From 02-FULL-45-11b sp041663485 (lineage in GTDB: Bacteria > Patescibacteriota > Patescibacteriia > Buchananbacterales > UBA6539), in contig JBAYMO010000004.1 of assembly GCA_041663485.1 (NCBI GenBank), positions 1 to 50,874 of the forward strand: 50,874 nt of DNA, given 5' to 3'. The notes below the pieces were generated by a model that ran no database searches, had not been told where the DNA came from, and saw only the letters and a list, made by a program, of their open reading frames with translations. This document shows, piece after piece, positions 41,145 to 49,030 of the stretch (the first letter of the stretch is position 1; the number at the start of each line of letters is the position of its first letter). Both the position numbers and the translations under genes were made by a program.

Positions 41145-42243
41145 TTATCTCGCTTTACTAATATACTTTAAATAACTTTCCACGAATTCGTCAAGTTCAC
41201 CATTTAATACTGAGTCCGGGTCAGACGACTCAAAGTCCGTCCGATGATCTTTAACCATCTTGTAAGGCTGAAGTACGTAAGAACGAATCTGGTTTCCCCA
41301 TTGCGCTTGCAGCACCTCGCCACGAATTTCCGCCAATTCTTTTCCTTTGGCTTTAAGCTGTAGCTCCGCTAGTTTGGCTTGTAAAATCTTCATCGCCATT
41401 TTTCTATTCTGCAACTGCGATCTTTCGTTTTGGCATTTGACTACCAAGCCCGATGGCAAATGAGTAATTCTTACGGCCGAATCAGTGCGATTAACGCTTT
41501 GGCCGCCCGCCCCACCGGAACGAAAAACATCAATTCGTAAATCTTTTTCGTTGATCGGTTCCAGCTGATCTTCACCTAGAATTGGCACTACCTCCACCAA
41601 AGCAAAAGAAGTATGTCTCATTTTTTCCGCGTCAAAGGGTGAGATGCGAACTAAACGGTGCACACCGGCTTCGGATTTCAAATTACCATACGCCCAAGAC
41701 CCCGTCACCTCAAAAGTAATACTTTTGATGCCCGCTTCCTGACCTTTAGTTTCGTCGATAATTTTAGTCGTTAAATTTTTCTTTTCACTAAATCGCAGTA
41801 GCATGCGCAAAAGCATCTGCGCCCAATCTTGAGCTTCCGTGCCACCGGTACCGGCATGAATAGAAACAATGGCATCATTAGCATCATATTTTTCAGAAAA
41901 CAAAACCAAAAATTCAAGCTGAGAAAATTTTTGCGTTAGCTTGCTTAATTCAGATTTTATCTCTTCTTCCAAGGCTAGGTCATCGCTGCCTGCCGACTGA
42001 GCTAAAACAATCAAGTCATCGACTTCCTTACCTATACCATCCCAAGCCTTAATTTGCTTATTTAAATTCTCCGCCCGCTGGGAAATAGATCGAGCCCGAT
42101 CTGGTTCTTGCCAAAATTCGGGCTGAGACATTTCGCTGGCTAATTTTTTTACTTCCTGTTTCAAACCATCCAAGTCAAAGTAACCTCCGGGTTGCCGCAA
42201 TTCGGTCTTTTAAACTAGTAAGCTTTTGCATGATGTCTTTCAT
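41145..42243 (-). CDS. prfB: Peptide chain release factor 2, with programmed +1 frameshift
   Basis: The main frame (41145-42176) carries S-P-F-D for UAA/UGA recognition and G-G-A-G-G-Q for peptidyl-tRNA hydrolysis. Its true N-terminus is in another frame: an ATG at 42243 runs 22 codons to CGG-AGG-TTA-CTT-TGA-C. An SD-like CGGAGG, a CTT slip codon and in-frame TGA is the classic autoregulatory site. After the shift translation continues as D-L-D-G-L-K. The full product is about 366 residues. Confidence 0.95.
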
Positions 42244-42257
42244 AATAATTCAATCAT

Positions 42258-42659
42258 TTATTTTTTAATACAGCCCAATTCCCGGTCGAAAACGATTTTT
42301 ACATCTCGGTTGGGGCAAAGACAATAATCACCCAATTTATTTTCGTACCACATACCCATAGTCTTTTCACAAATTTTTCTTTGACTATCGACTTCCGCTA
42401 AAGTTTTTTGGGATACGCGCTGGCAGCGAATAAACTTTGGCTGATTCGAACAATCCGGGCAAGTCGTATCGTAAATCCCCTCACAAAAACCTTTGGTAAA
42501 ACAAGTCTGCTCGTCAAAAATATTTTCACAAACCGTAATTTGTGATACATATTCTTCCACCACCGATCCGATATCTTGACGATAAAAATAAATAAAAAGA
42601 TTAGTAGCCAGTACCAGAGTAATAAATATGGCAATCAATAAAACTAATCTTTTTGACAT
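42258..42659 (-). CDS. Membrane-anchored Cys-rich protein, unknown
   Basis: A 133-residue protein with an N-terminal TM helix (4-26) and an extracytoplasmic part with eleven cysteines, for example C-F-T-K-G-F-C and C-P-D-C, suggesting several disulphides. Not recognised as a family. It lies 7 bp downstream of the MGMT gene. Confidence 0.65.
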   Translation of the reverse strand: MSKRLVLLIAIFITLVLATNLFIYFYRQDIGSVVEEYVSQITVCENIFDEQTCFTKGFCEGIYDTTCPDCSNQPKFIRCQRVSQKTLAEVDSQRKICEKTMGMWYENKLGDYCLCPNRDVKIVFDRELGCIKK

Positions 42660-42665
42660 AAAATT

Positions 42666-42983
42666 TTACTTTTTGAGATTGAACTTAAATAAATATTGAT
42701 CTAAGTCTTTAACCCTTTCACCAAAAAATTCTATCCCTTCTTGCTTTAATAAACTCTTTTTCATCAATTTGCCTTTTTTATAGCCACCAACTTCACCATT
42801 ACTTTTAATCACTCGATGACAAGGAGTAGCAATTAATTCAGGATTCTTATTTAGCGCTCGACCCACTGCCCTGGCGGCCAAAGGCCGGCCTAAAGCCGTG
42901 GCCATAATTTTATAAGTGCTGACTTGTCCGACCGGAATTTTTTTAACTAAATTTAAAGTTGCCTGAAAAAAATTTTGCCTCAC
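42666..42983 (-). CDS. Methylated-DNA--protein-cysteine methyltransferase homologue
   Basis: A 105-residue protein consisting of the C-terminal MGMT domain only: G-Q-V-S-T-Y, R-A-V-G-R-A-L and P-C-H-R-V with acceptor C55. The acceptor cysteine is present, so it is an alkyltransferase rather than an ATL protein. The N-terminal domain of Ada/Ogt is missing, as in other short forms. Confidence 0.9.
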   Translation of the reverse strand: MRQNFFQATLNLVKKIPVGQVSTYKIMATALGRPLAARAVGRALNKNPELIATPCHRVIKSNGEVGGYKKGKLMKKSLLKQEGIEFFGERVKDLDQYLFKFNLKK

Positions 42984-42985
42984 GA

Positions 42986-43432
42986 TTATTTTTTAATTTG
43001 ATTGATTAGATTCTGTACGGCCGCGGAATTAACATTTTTGGCATCAATATTTAAATTCATTCCCCCTTGGGTTAAGCCGATAATCTGCTGATAAGTTCCA
43101 AGCACCTGACCCAATAAAGGATATAAATAAATTGCCCCGGCCACTAGCGGCACCACGATTATAATTACTTTCAGCAAGCCCCAAATTTTTTGCCAAAATA
43201 GCTGACGATTAATTTTTTTAACTAAACGGTAAACCTCATGGCTGACGCTTAAATTCTCCTCTAAAAGCTGCTTTAAATCGGTTTCTTCTTTGCCCGGGTT
43301 TTCATTTTTCACGCCGTAAATAGCCTTGGTATAACGCAAGTTTTCTTCGGCTAAAGACCGAACCTCATCAACTCGTTCTTGAAAAGACTTGGTTTCATCA
43401 GACAAGTTTTGATTAACAGATGAATTTTGCAT
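42986..43432 (-). CDS. Coiled-coil membrane protein, unknown
   Basis: 148 residues from the chosen ATG. An N-terminal helix-rich cytoplasmic part (F-Q-E-R-V-D-E-V-R-S-L-A-E-E-N) is followed by a TM segment (about residues 88-108) and a C-terminal N-I-D-A-K-N-V tail. Not recognised. Similar proteins occur beside translation genes in CPR, but I cannot name a role. Confidence 0.6.
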   Translation of the reverse strand: MQNSSVNQNLSDETKSFQERVDEVRSLAEENLRYTKAIYGVKNENPGKEETDLKQLLEENLSVSHEVYRLVKKINRQLFWQKIWGLLKVIIIVVPLVAGAIYLYPLLGQVLGTYQQIIGLTQGGMNLNIDAKNVNSAAVQNLINQIKK

Positions 43433-43486
43433 AAGCTTACAAATATAAAAATAATTGTTGTTAGTATTATACAATAATTTTAGCTA

Positions 43487-43512
43487 TAAAAAAAGGGCCA
43501 AAGTCTTGGCCC
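43487..43512 (-). terminator. Terminator of the cobalamin uptake operon
   Basis: Perfect GGGCCAA/TTGGCCC stem, loop GACT, followed by seven T on the minus strand. Confidence 0.88.
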
Positions 43513-43529
43513 CCAATAAGTACTAACAA

Positions 43530-44060
43530 CTAGACTGAACGTTTAGCCAAAATTTTTGATTGATTTAGCACACTAATAATTTCAGCTAAGCCAAACAGCA
43601 CGCCCACATAAAATAGATCTCCCAATAACGTATTACGATAAAACGGCAGAGCCAAGGTAAAGCAATTAATCAAACCAGTTACCGTTTTTTCATACCAAGG
43701 AGAAAATTGCCAAACCGCCCAATTGCTCGCCAGAAAAAACAGAACCGAACTGAAAATGCCGGAGGCCAAAACCACTTCAAAACTTTTATGTTCTTTCAAC
43801 CATGAACCCAGCAAACCAACAAAAACAAAGCAGGCATAAACAGTCAGCATCAACGGCCATTCATAAAAACCAAGAAAGAAATCACCAATCACCATAGTCA
43901 GTATGGGATTAATAACCGCCCAACGCCGATCTAAATAAAAACCGGAAAATAGTGCCACGGCGGCCACCGGGGCGAAATTCCAAAAATGCGGCAAAATTCG
44001 GCAAGCTACGCCCAAAGCAACTAAGAGAACTGAGATAATAATTTTATTCTTAGTGGTCAT
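43530..44060 (-). CDS. ECF transporter S-component-like membrane protein (DUF6580 type)
   Basis: A 176-residue protein with five or six TM helices. N-terminal A-C-R-I-L-P-H-F-W-N-F-A-P-V-A-A-V-A-L-F-S-G and P-I-L-T-M-V-I-G-D-F resemble the DUF6580 'putative transport protein' family, which is built like ECF substrate-binding S components. As last gene of a riboswitch-led operon it is a good candidate for the cobalamin-binding S subunit, which would use ECF ATPases encoded elsewhere. The substrate is inferred from context. Confidence 0.72.
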   Translation of the reverse strand: MTTKNKIIISVLLVALGVACRILPHFWNFAPVAAVALFSGFYLDRRWAVINPILTMVIGDFFLGFYEWPLMLTVYACFVFVGLLGSWLKEHKSFEVVLASGIFSSVLFFLASNWAVWQFSPWYEKTVTGLINCFTLALPFYRNTLLGDLFYVGVLFGLAEIISVLNQSKILAKRSV

Positions 44061-44073
44061 AATTTTATCTTAT

Positions 44074-45057
44074 TTAATTAATTATTGACTGCTGTTTAAC
44101 GTATTTCCACTCCACCAAATCACCGGCTTTTATATAATTACTACTGGCGCCCAAGCTCGCATATCGGCCATTAACCCAATACTGCCAATACCGACCCGCC
44201 TGACCGTTATTTTTGATTGAATCAATGGACTCAATCATCACCCCCATGTCTCCACCATAATCTTTAAAGCCTAAATCAATTTTATTTTTGGACAAAACAG
44301 CCTGGAGCAAATTAAATACCGTGGTTTTCTCTGAAATAGCCGGCACGGAAAAACTTTTTTTCTGACCAGAACCAAAATCGATAATTAAACTAACGGCTGG
44401 TAATTTTTTTTCATCCGAACTCATGGCCTGAGTTTTTACTGGATTAACCACCGGAATTGAAATCTCTTCCGAACTATCCCGAGTTTGCTCCCTAATAACC
44501 AACGCCACGCCAACTATAATGGCCGCGACGATAATTATTCGGGCTAGCCAACTAATAATCTCGTTCTTACTTCTTTTCGATAATTTTACTCCTAAAAAAA
44601 TAATTAAGCAAACCAAAATCAGAGTACTAGCGAGATAAAATAGCCATTGGCCGCTAACTGCCACTTTAACCGGAATTTTTAAACCAGAAGCGGCGCTTAA
44701 ACCTCCGGCCGCCAATGGCCGAGCCACCACATCCACTATGGTCAAATATTCTCCCGGCCAATAAAAAAAAGTTTTGACTTTTACTATACGACTTTCGTTG
44801 GCATCTAACTTAAATTCTGACGGTTCAATCGCCAAATGGCTTTTTTTAGTTTCCAGGCGCAGCTGAAAGATTGCCGGTTCAACACCGGAATTTATGACTA
44901 ACAGTTCTTTGGTCTCGGTTTTAAAAACTGGGACAGAAAAATCCAACTGACTGGGCCGAACCATCACGCCAACAGCCGAAGCTGGCAAGACAAAAATTGC
45001 CCAAGATCCAAAGACTAAAAAGAAAAATAATAATTTAATAAACCGCGGACAATTCAT
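44074..45057 (-). CDS. Membrane-anchored DUF4430 (transcobalamin-like C-terminal domain) protein
   Basis: 327 residues. A signal peptide is followed by an Ig-like beta domain (D-F-S-V-P-V-F, P-S-E-F-K-L-D), a TM helix (about 145-165), a second hydrophobic segment, and a C-terminal DUF4430 domain (about 225-320) with F-N-L-L-Q-A-V, Y-W-Q-Y-W-V-N-G and I-K-A-G-D-L-V-E-W. The domain resembles the beta-domain of transcobalamin. It is second in the riboswitch operon, so a cobalamin-handing role at the membrane is likely. Confidence 0.82.
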   Translation of the reverse strand: MNCPRFIKLLFFFLVFGSWAIFVLPASAVGVMVRPSQLDFSVPVFKTETKELLVINSGVEPAIFQLRLETKKSHLAIEPSEFKLDANESRIVKVKTFFYWPGEYLTIVDVVARPLAAGGLSAASGLKIPVKVAVSGQWLFYLASTLILVCLIIFLGVKLSKRSKNEIISWLARIIIVAAIIVGVALVIREQTRDSSEEISIPVVNPVKTQAMSSDEKKLPAVSLIIDFGSGQKKSFSVPAISEKTTVFNLLQAVLSKNKIDLGFKDYGGDMGVMIESIDSIKNNGQAGRYWQYWVNGRYASLGASSNYIKAGDLVEWKYVKQQSIIN

Positions 45058-45059
45058 AA

Positions 45060-46856
45060 TTATTGCGTAGCCCAAAATATAATTTCACCAGTTTTTACAC
45101 CCGAAGAAAGATAGGTCAAAGGCACCGTTAGAGACACTACGGAATCTTGGGAAGCCTGCGAAGAAAGCGTGGCTAGATAATCCGCCGGAGCTTGCTGGTC
45201 AATTAACAAGCCCTCACTAAAAATCGAATCACCGGTAACCGAAGCGGTAACTTGAATACTGGCTGAACCACTATTGTGTACAGTTATATTTTTAGACGCG
45301 ATCTGTCCAAGTTTTAGTTTACCAAAGTCCAAACTGTTTGGCGTTACTTCCAAACCAATCGCCGAACCTAACACCTCACCATTGGCGTCGGTTAAATCCA
45401 CCTCCACTTTGGTGGTTACGCTGCTGGATACCGCATTGCCAACCGTAATCTGAGTCTTTGAACTGCGAACATAGCCCGGAGTATTGATATAAACCTGATT
45501 AACTCCATCACTGGCAAAAGACAAGGTGAGCTGGCCATTGGCGTTAGCACTTTTTATTACATCATTGAGCATAATAGTGGCATTGGCCAGTGGCACCCAG
45601 CTGGTACCGTCAAAATATTGAGCCAAAAAGTCAACGCTTTGGCCGGAGCTAATTTGGGTTTGGCTGGCTGTTAATTTGGTAGGATACCAGCCCCATTCGC
45701 CAAAATAAAATAAAACCGAATCACCGGCTACTAAATTATAATCCGCCGCGCCCACCGAAGCCGAGGTATCATTGACGAAGAAAAGCCACCCGGACAAACC
45801 GGAAGCAGTATCATTATTGATTTTATTTAAATACAAACCATAAGCGGTTTCTTGAATATTATAAGTGTACCCGCAAACAGCCGCCCCATTAATGACTAAA
45901 TCTAATACTGTTGTCCCACTTACTTGAGCGTCACAAATGGTATCCTGGCTGCCTTCAATAACTAAATGATATTTTCCCGACTCCTGATTTTCCGATACCG
46001 CTTGGTAATAACCGACGGGATAACTTTTGCCGGATAAGGCAATAACGGCATAAGGAGTCATAGCTTTGTTATTCCAGTCCGAAGTACCTTCGGCCACCCA
46101 CCAAAATCCCCCATCGCTAGATTGAAGCGATTGCAAATAACTGACTAAAGTGTTGCCATCTTTATTCCAGCTAGCTGGGTCCGTACTAATTTTATTTAAA
46201 GCTGAAATCACCCAAGAAGTTGACCCAGAATCCGAGTCAGACCCGGCCGCATAAGCAATACCGCCATCAGCGTTTTGTAAAGCAGTCAAATAATTAACCG
46301 CTGAAACAATCACTGAATCACTCTTGTCCACGCCAGCTTCCACCAAAGCAATAATCGCCGCGGCCGTATCATTTGAATCACTGCCCTGACCTAAGGCGTA
46401 ACTGAAACCGCCATCAGCGTTTTGATGTGCTAATAAATAGTTTTTAGCCCCAAGCGCTTCTGAACTATTTAATTGTCCAACTGACGCCAAAGCAAGAATC
46501 GACCAGATATCGTCATTTAACAAATCCGCGCTGCCCATCTGACTATTGGTATAATAAGTTTTTAATTTTGCCACATAATCAATGTTGCCAAAAGTCGTCG
46601 GATTCTTATTAACCGCGGCTAAAGCTAAAATGGTTTTAGCATAATCGGTGGCCAAATCGCCAGAAACGCTAGCCAGATGATCAACGGTGATATTGGATTC
46701 ACCGGCCGCAGACAAAGCCATAGTGCTCCAGGCAGTTTGAGTCTGGGAATTCAAATAGCTAACAGCGCCCGAGACGTCAGCTTGAACCAACGCCGGGCAA
46801 ATTGAGGTTAAAACCAGCGCCAAAATTAAAATTAAATTCTTGCTTTTCTTTTTCAT
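45060..46856 (-). CDS. Secreted transcobalamin-like cobalamin-binding protein
   Basis: 598 residues. A signal peptide (1-26) leads to an alpha-alpha hairpin domain (about 27-285) with repeats of the type L-Q-N-A-D-G-G-F-x-Y, related to prenyltransferase/transcobalamin alpha6-barrels. A DUF4430 domain follows (about 290-390, G-W-L-F-F-V-N-D, Y-N-L-V-A-G-D-S-V), then Ig-like beta domains. Barrel plus DUF4430 is the two-domain plan of transcobalamin and intrinsic factor. The gene starts 8 bases after SD AGGGAG, embedded in a hairpin behind a cobalamin riboswitch. Confidence 0.85.
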   Translation of the reverse strand: MKKKSKNLILILALVLTSICPALVQADVSGAVSYLNSQTQTAWSTMALSAAGESNITVDHLASVSGDLATDYAKTILALAAVNKNPTTFGNIDYVAKLKTYYTNSQMGSADLLNDDIWSILALASVGQLNSSEALGAKNYLLAHQNADGGFSYALGQGSDSNDTAAAIIALVEAGVDKSDSVIVSAVNYLTALQNADGGIAYAAGSDSDSGSTSWVISALNKISTDPASWNKDGNTLVSYLQSLQSSDGGFWWVAEGTSDWNNKAMTPYAVIALSGKSYPVGYYQAVSENQESGKYHLVIEGSQDTICDAQVSGTTVLDLVINGAAVCGYTYNIQETAYGLYLNKINNDTASGLSGWLFFVNDTSASVGAADYNLVAGDSVLFYFGEWGWYPTKLTASQTQISSGQSVDFLAQYFDGTSWVPLANATIMLNDVIKSANANGQLTLSFASDGVNQVYINTPGYVRSSKTQITVGNAVSSSVTTKVEVDLTDANGEVLGSAIGLEVTPNSLDFGKLKLGQIASKNITVHNSGSASIQVTASVTGDSIFSEGLLIDQQAPADYLATLSSQASQDSVVSLTVPLTYLSSGVKTGEIIFWATQ

Positions 46857-46864
46857 AAAAAAAT

Positions 46865-46881
46865 CTCCCTGTTCGAGGGAG
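46865..46881 (-). promoter_or_regulatory. Expression platform hairpin of riboswitch 1
   Basis: CTCCCT/AGGGAG hairpin immediately before a T6 and the ATG. The 3' arm is the SD itself and the T-run follows it, so it could act as terminator, as SD lock, or both. A second GGCGCC/GGCGCC hairpin lies upstream at 46892-46909. Confidence 0.75.
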
Positions 46882-46909
46882 TCGGCTTTTCAGGCGCCCG
46901 CTGGCGCCT

Positions 46910-47080
46910 TTTTAAACCCACTCTTAATCTCGAAGAGTTAATGGTTGCTTAAATCGAATTCTTCGCGACCTGGCTTATTCGAGTCTGTCCCGACAAGCGG
47001 GACGAGGCTGCGACTTCACAGTTGCGGATCAGCGGAGGCGTTTAACCTCACTTCGGAAGGATTCGATAATTTGTTAAGGT
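46910..47080 (-). promoter_or_regulatory. Cobalamin riboswitch 1
   Basis: The minus strand shows the conserved core: GGTTAAACGCCTCC, then TGATCCGCAACTGTGA, and the B12 box region AAGCCAGGTCGC. ATCGAAT near the 5' end pairs with ATTCGAT after the B12 box (P1). The block ACTCTTCGAGATTAAGAG that follows is shared with riboswitch 2. Confidence 0.88.
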
Positions 47081-47086
47081 GATTAC

Positions 47087-47115
47087 ATTTTAAAACTATA
47101 GTTTAAACCTGTCAA
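47087..47115 (-). promoter_or_regulatory. Promoter of the cobalamin uptake operon
   Basis: TTGACA, 17-bp spacer, TAAAAT. Confidence 0.82.
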
Positions 47116-47129
47116 ATTTTCTTGGGTAT

Positions 47130-47163
47130 AAAAAAAACCGCAAGACTCACATTTGACTTACGG
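47130..47163 (-). terminator. Terminator of the second cobalamin-responsive gene
   Basis: CCGTAAG/CTTGCGG stem overlapping the stop codon, followed by eight T on the minus strand. It sits directly before the promoter of the next riboswitch unit. Confidence 0.78.
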
Positions 47164-48147
47164 CTTTTGATTCAAACGAATCTGACGCCAACGAGCCAAG
47201 CATCCAAGACCACCTAAAGCCATGACTAACGGCCAGGGACACAGTGGCATTTTCACAGTGACTGGATCGGGATTGGGCTGTGACCCCAGAGTAGTCGGCC
47301 AAGTTTTTCCGGCCAAAGCGACCAAAGCGTAAGCCGTGGCCGTGGCCCGAAAAACCGGATTACCGGCTTGCGTTGCGGTATGATTGAAAGAACCGTCAGC
47401 CTGCTGCAAACCCACCAAGTGGCTAATTACCGTCGGGCGGTCAGCGGCAAAAAATGATTGACAGTCAAGGCCAAAACTTTGACAAGCGGCCGCGGCCCAG
47501 GCATCAGAGCAACTGTCTGATTCAGCACCCATGGCTAAGGCCATACCGCCGTCAGGGTTTTGATAAAGCGCTAGGGCCGAAAAACCCGAAGCCACCACCG
47601 GTGCGGTAAAATTCAACCCCAAGCTGCTTAAAGCCAGCAATACCGCGGCCGTGTCATTGCTGTTTGGCTGCGATACATCACCACCCCAACCTTGATTGGT
47701 AACAAAAGCAGAAATCATCCGATCGCGGCACTCAACCAATAACGGATGAGAAATAGGCATGCCCACTTCGCGTAAGGCAATCACGCCCCAGGCATCGGCA
47801 TTAAGCGTATGCGTGGCCGCCAGCGCCGCAGTCAAACCCGCTACTAAATCGCGACCATAGAGATCGCGCGGGTCAACGCTTAAAGCTTGGGCGGCCAGAA
47901 TCATCATGGCCCAATTCGACGCTTCAACCGGCTCCAAAGCAGCCAATTCATCTTCATCATGCCCGCAATCAACATTATTGGCCAAGCCCGCGCCAAAAAC
48001 CCACGGCGTAAAATGATTGGCCTGAGTCAGGTACGCGATGGCCGCCCAAAACCTTGGGACTAAATCCTGCGCCTGCACCCGGCTCGAAACAGCGACGCCA
48101 GCCATACCGCCGGCCGCGCTCAATAAAAATTCCTTACGACTCATCAT
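47158..48147 (-). CDS. Secreted alpha-hairpin repeat protein under a cobalamin riboswitch
   Basis: 329 residues. The N-terminus S-R-K-E-F-L-L-S-A-A-G-G looks like a Tat-type signal with RK instead of RR. Repeats of the type Y-Q-N-P-D-G-G-M-A and L-Q-Q-A-D-G-S-F mark an alpha6-barrel like that of the 598-residue protein. It lacks DUF4430. It ends in a hydrophobic helix plus R-W-R-Q-I-R, a sorting-signal-like tail. Probably a second surface cobalamin binder. The sequence is GC-richer than most neighbours and has SD AGGAG. Confidence 0.78.
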   Translation of the reverse strand: MMSRKEFLLSAAGGMAGVAVSSRVQAQDLVPRFWAAIAYLTQANHFTPWVFGAGLANNVDCGHDEDELAALEPVEASNWAMMILAAQALSVDPRDLYGRDLVAGLTAALAATHTLNADAWGVIALREVGMPISHPLLVECRDRMISAFVTNQGWGGDVSQPNSNDTAAVLLALSSLGLNFTAPVVASGFSALALYQNPDGGMALAMGAESDSCSDAWAAAACQSFGLDCQSFFAADRPTVISHLVGLQQADGSFNHTATQAGNPVFRATATAYALVALAGKTWPTTLGSQPNPDPVTVKMPLCPWPLVMALGGLGCLARWRQIRLNQKP

Positions 48148-48176
48148 GGTTCAAACTCCTGTGGTTGAATTCAATA

Positions 48177-48201
48177 CAAAAAACCGCCAATCAAAAGCGG
48201 T
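48177..48201 (-). terminator. Expression platform terminator of riboswitch 2
   Basis: ACCGC/GCGGT stem with a 9-nt loop, then TTTTTT, 30 bp before the ATG. This is a transcription-termination platform. Confidence 0.82.
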
Positions 48202-48214
48202 CTCCAAAACACAT

Positions 48215-48375
48215 GTCATAAAACCCACTCTTGATCTCGAAGAGTTGATGGCTGTTTGAATCGAATTTTTCTCGACCTGACTTATTCCTCGCCTGGGGCG
48301 AAGACATCACAGTTGCGGATCAGTGGAGGATTTTCACCTCGCTTCGGAAAAACTCGATGCTTTGTCAAAGTGATT
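48215..48375 (-). promoter_or_regulatory. Cobalamin riboswitch 2
   Basis: Core elements GGTGAAAATCCTCC, TGATCCGCAACTGTGA and AAGTCAGGTCGAG are present in order, and ATCGAGT/ATTCGAT flank them as P1. It is clearly homologous to riboswitch 1 but differs in the variable arm, which here is shorter. Confidence 0.88.
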
Positions 48376-48377
48376 AC

Positions 48378-48406
48378 ATTGTATGACAACGGTCTTAAGC
48401 TGTCAA
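48378..48406 (-). promoter_or_regulatory. Promoter of riboswitch 2 unit
   Basis: TTGACA, 17-bp spacer, TACAAT. Confidence 0.85.
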
Positions 48407-48427
48407 ACTAACAAAAAAAATTTAATA

Positions 48428-48949
48428 CTAATTCTCTATTCCCTGTCGCGCCAATAAACCCTTTTGATACGGATGTTTAACTTCTTTCATTTCCGTCACG
48501 TAGTCAGCCAATTTAATTATTGCTTTCGGCGCGCGGCGGCCGGTCAAAATTAATTCGGTATTTTGCGGCTTGTTTTTTATCAGCTTAATAACGTCCGAGG
48601 CGGTAATGAGCTTAAAAAATACGGCTAAAAATATTTCGTCTAAAATCACCAAATCATGCTTGCCTGAATTCAAAATTTTTTCTGACCAAACCAGGGCTTG
48701 TTGAGCCGCTTTTTTATCCTCGGGTTTGGCGGTTTTATAAATATAACTTTTTTGGCCAAATCGCTTTATCACCACTGCCGGCAATTTTTTCAAACTTTTT
48801 AATTCACTATAATCCTGAGCCTTAAGGAATTGGACAATATAGACCTGATAACCGGCACCAATCGCGCGCAAGGCCAAACCTAAAGCCGCGGTGGTTTTAC
48901 CCTTACCGTCGCCGGTATAGACATGAATTTTACCTAAATCGCTTTTCAT
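48428..48949 (-). CDS. cobO: Corrinoid adenosyltransferase (CobA/CobO/BtuR family)
   Basis: A 173-residue protein with the altered P-loop G-D-G-K-G-K-T-T (13-20), Y-I-V-Q-F-L-K, D-L-V-I-L-D-E-I and L-T-G-R-R-A-P, all characteristic. It transfers the 5'-deoxyadenosyl group of ATP to cob(I)alamin and yields coenzyme B12. It stands between the riboswitch genes and the B12-dependent reductase. Confidence 0.94.
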   Translation of the reverse strand: MKSDLGKIHVYTGDGKGKTTAALGLALRAIGAGYQVYIVQFLKAQDYSELKSLKKLPAVVIKRFGQKSYIYKTAKPEDKKAAQQALVWSEKILNSGKHDLVILDEIFLAVFFKLITASDVIKLIKNKPQNTELILTGRRAPKAIIKLADYVTEMKEVKHPYQKGLLARQGIEN

Positions 48950-48980
48950 AATCTAATTATAACTCCAATCAAATAAATAA

Positions 48981-49010
48981 AACAATCCGGTTAAACCGGA
49001 TTGTTTTTAT
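48981..49010 (-). terminator. Terminator of the ribonucleotide reductase gene
   Basis: AACAATCCGG/CCGGATTGTT stem with a short loop, followed by a T-run on the minus strand, about 25 bp after the stop. Confidence 0.85.
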
Positions 49011-49030
49011 AGTTATTGCATGTTCTATTT

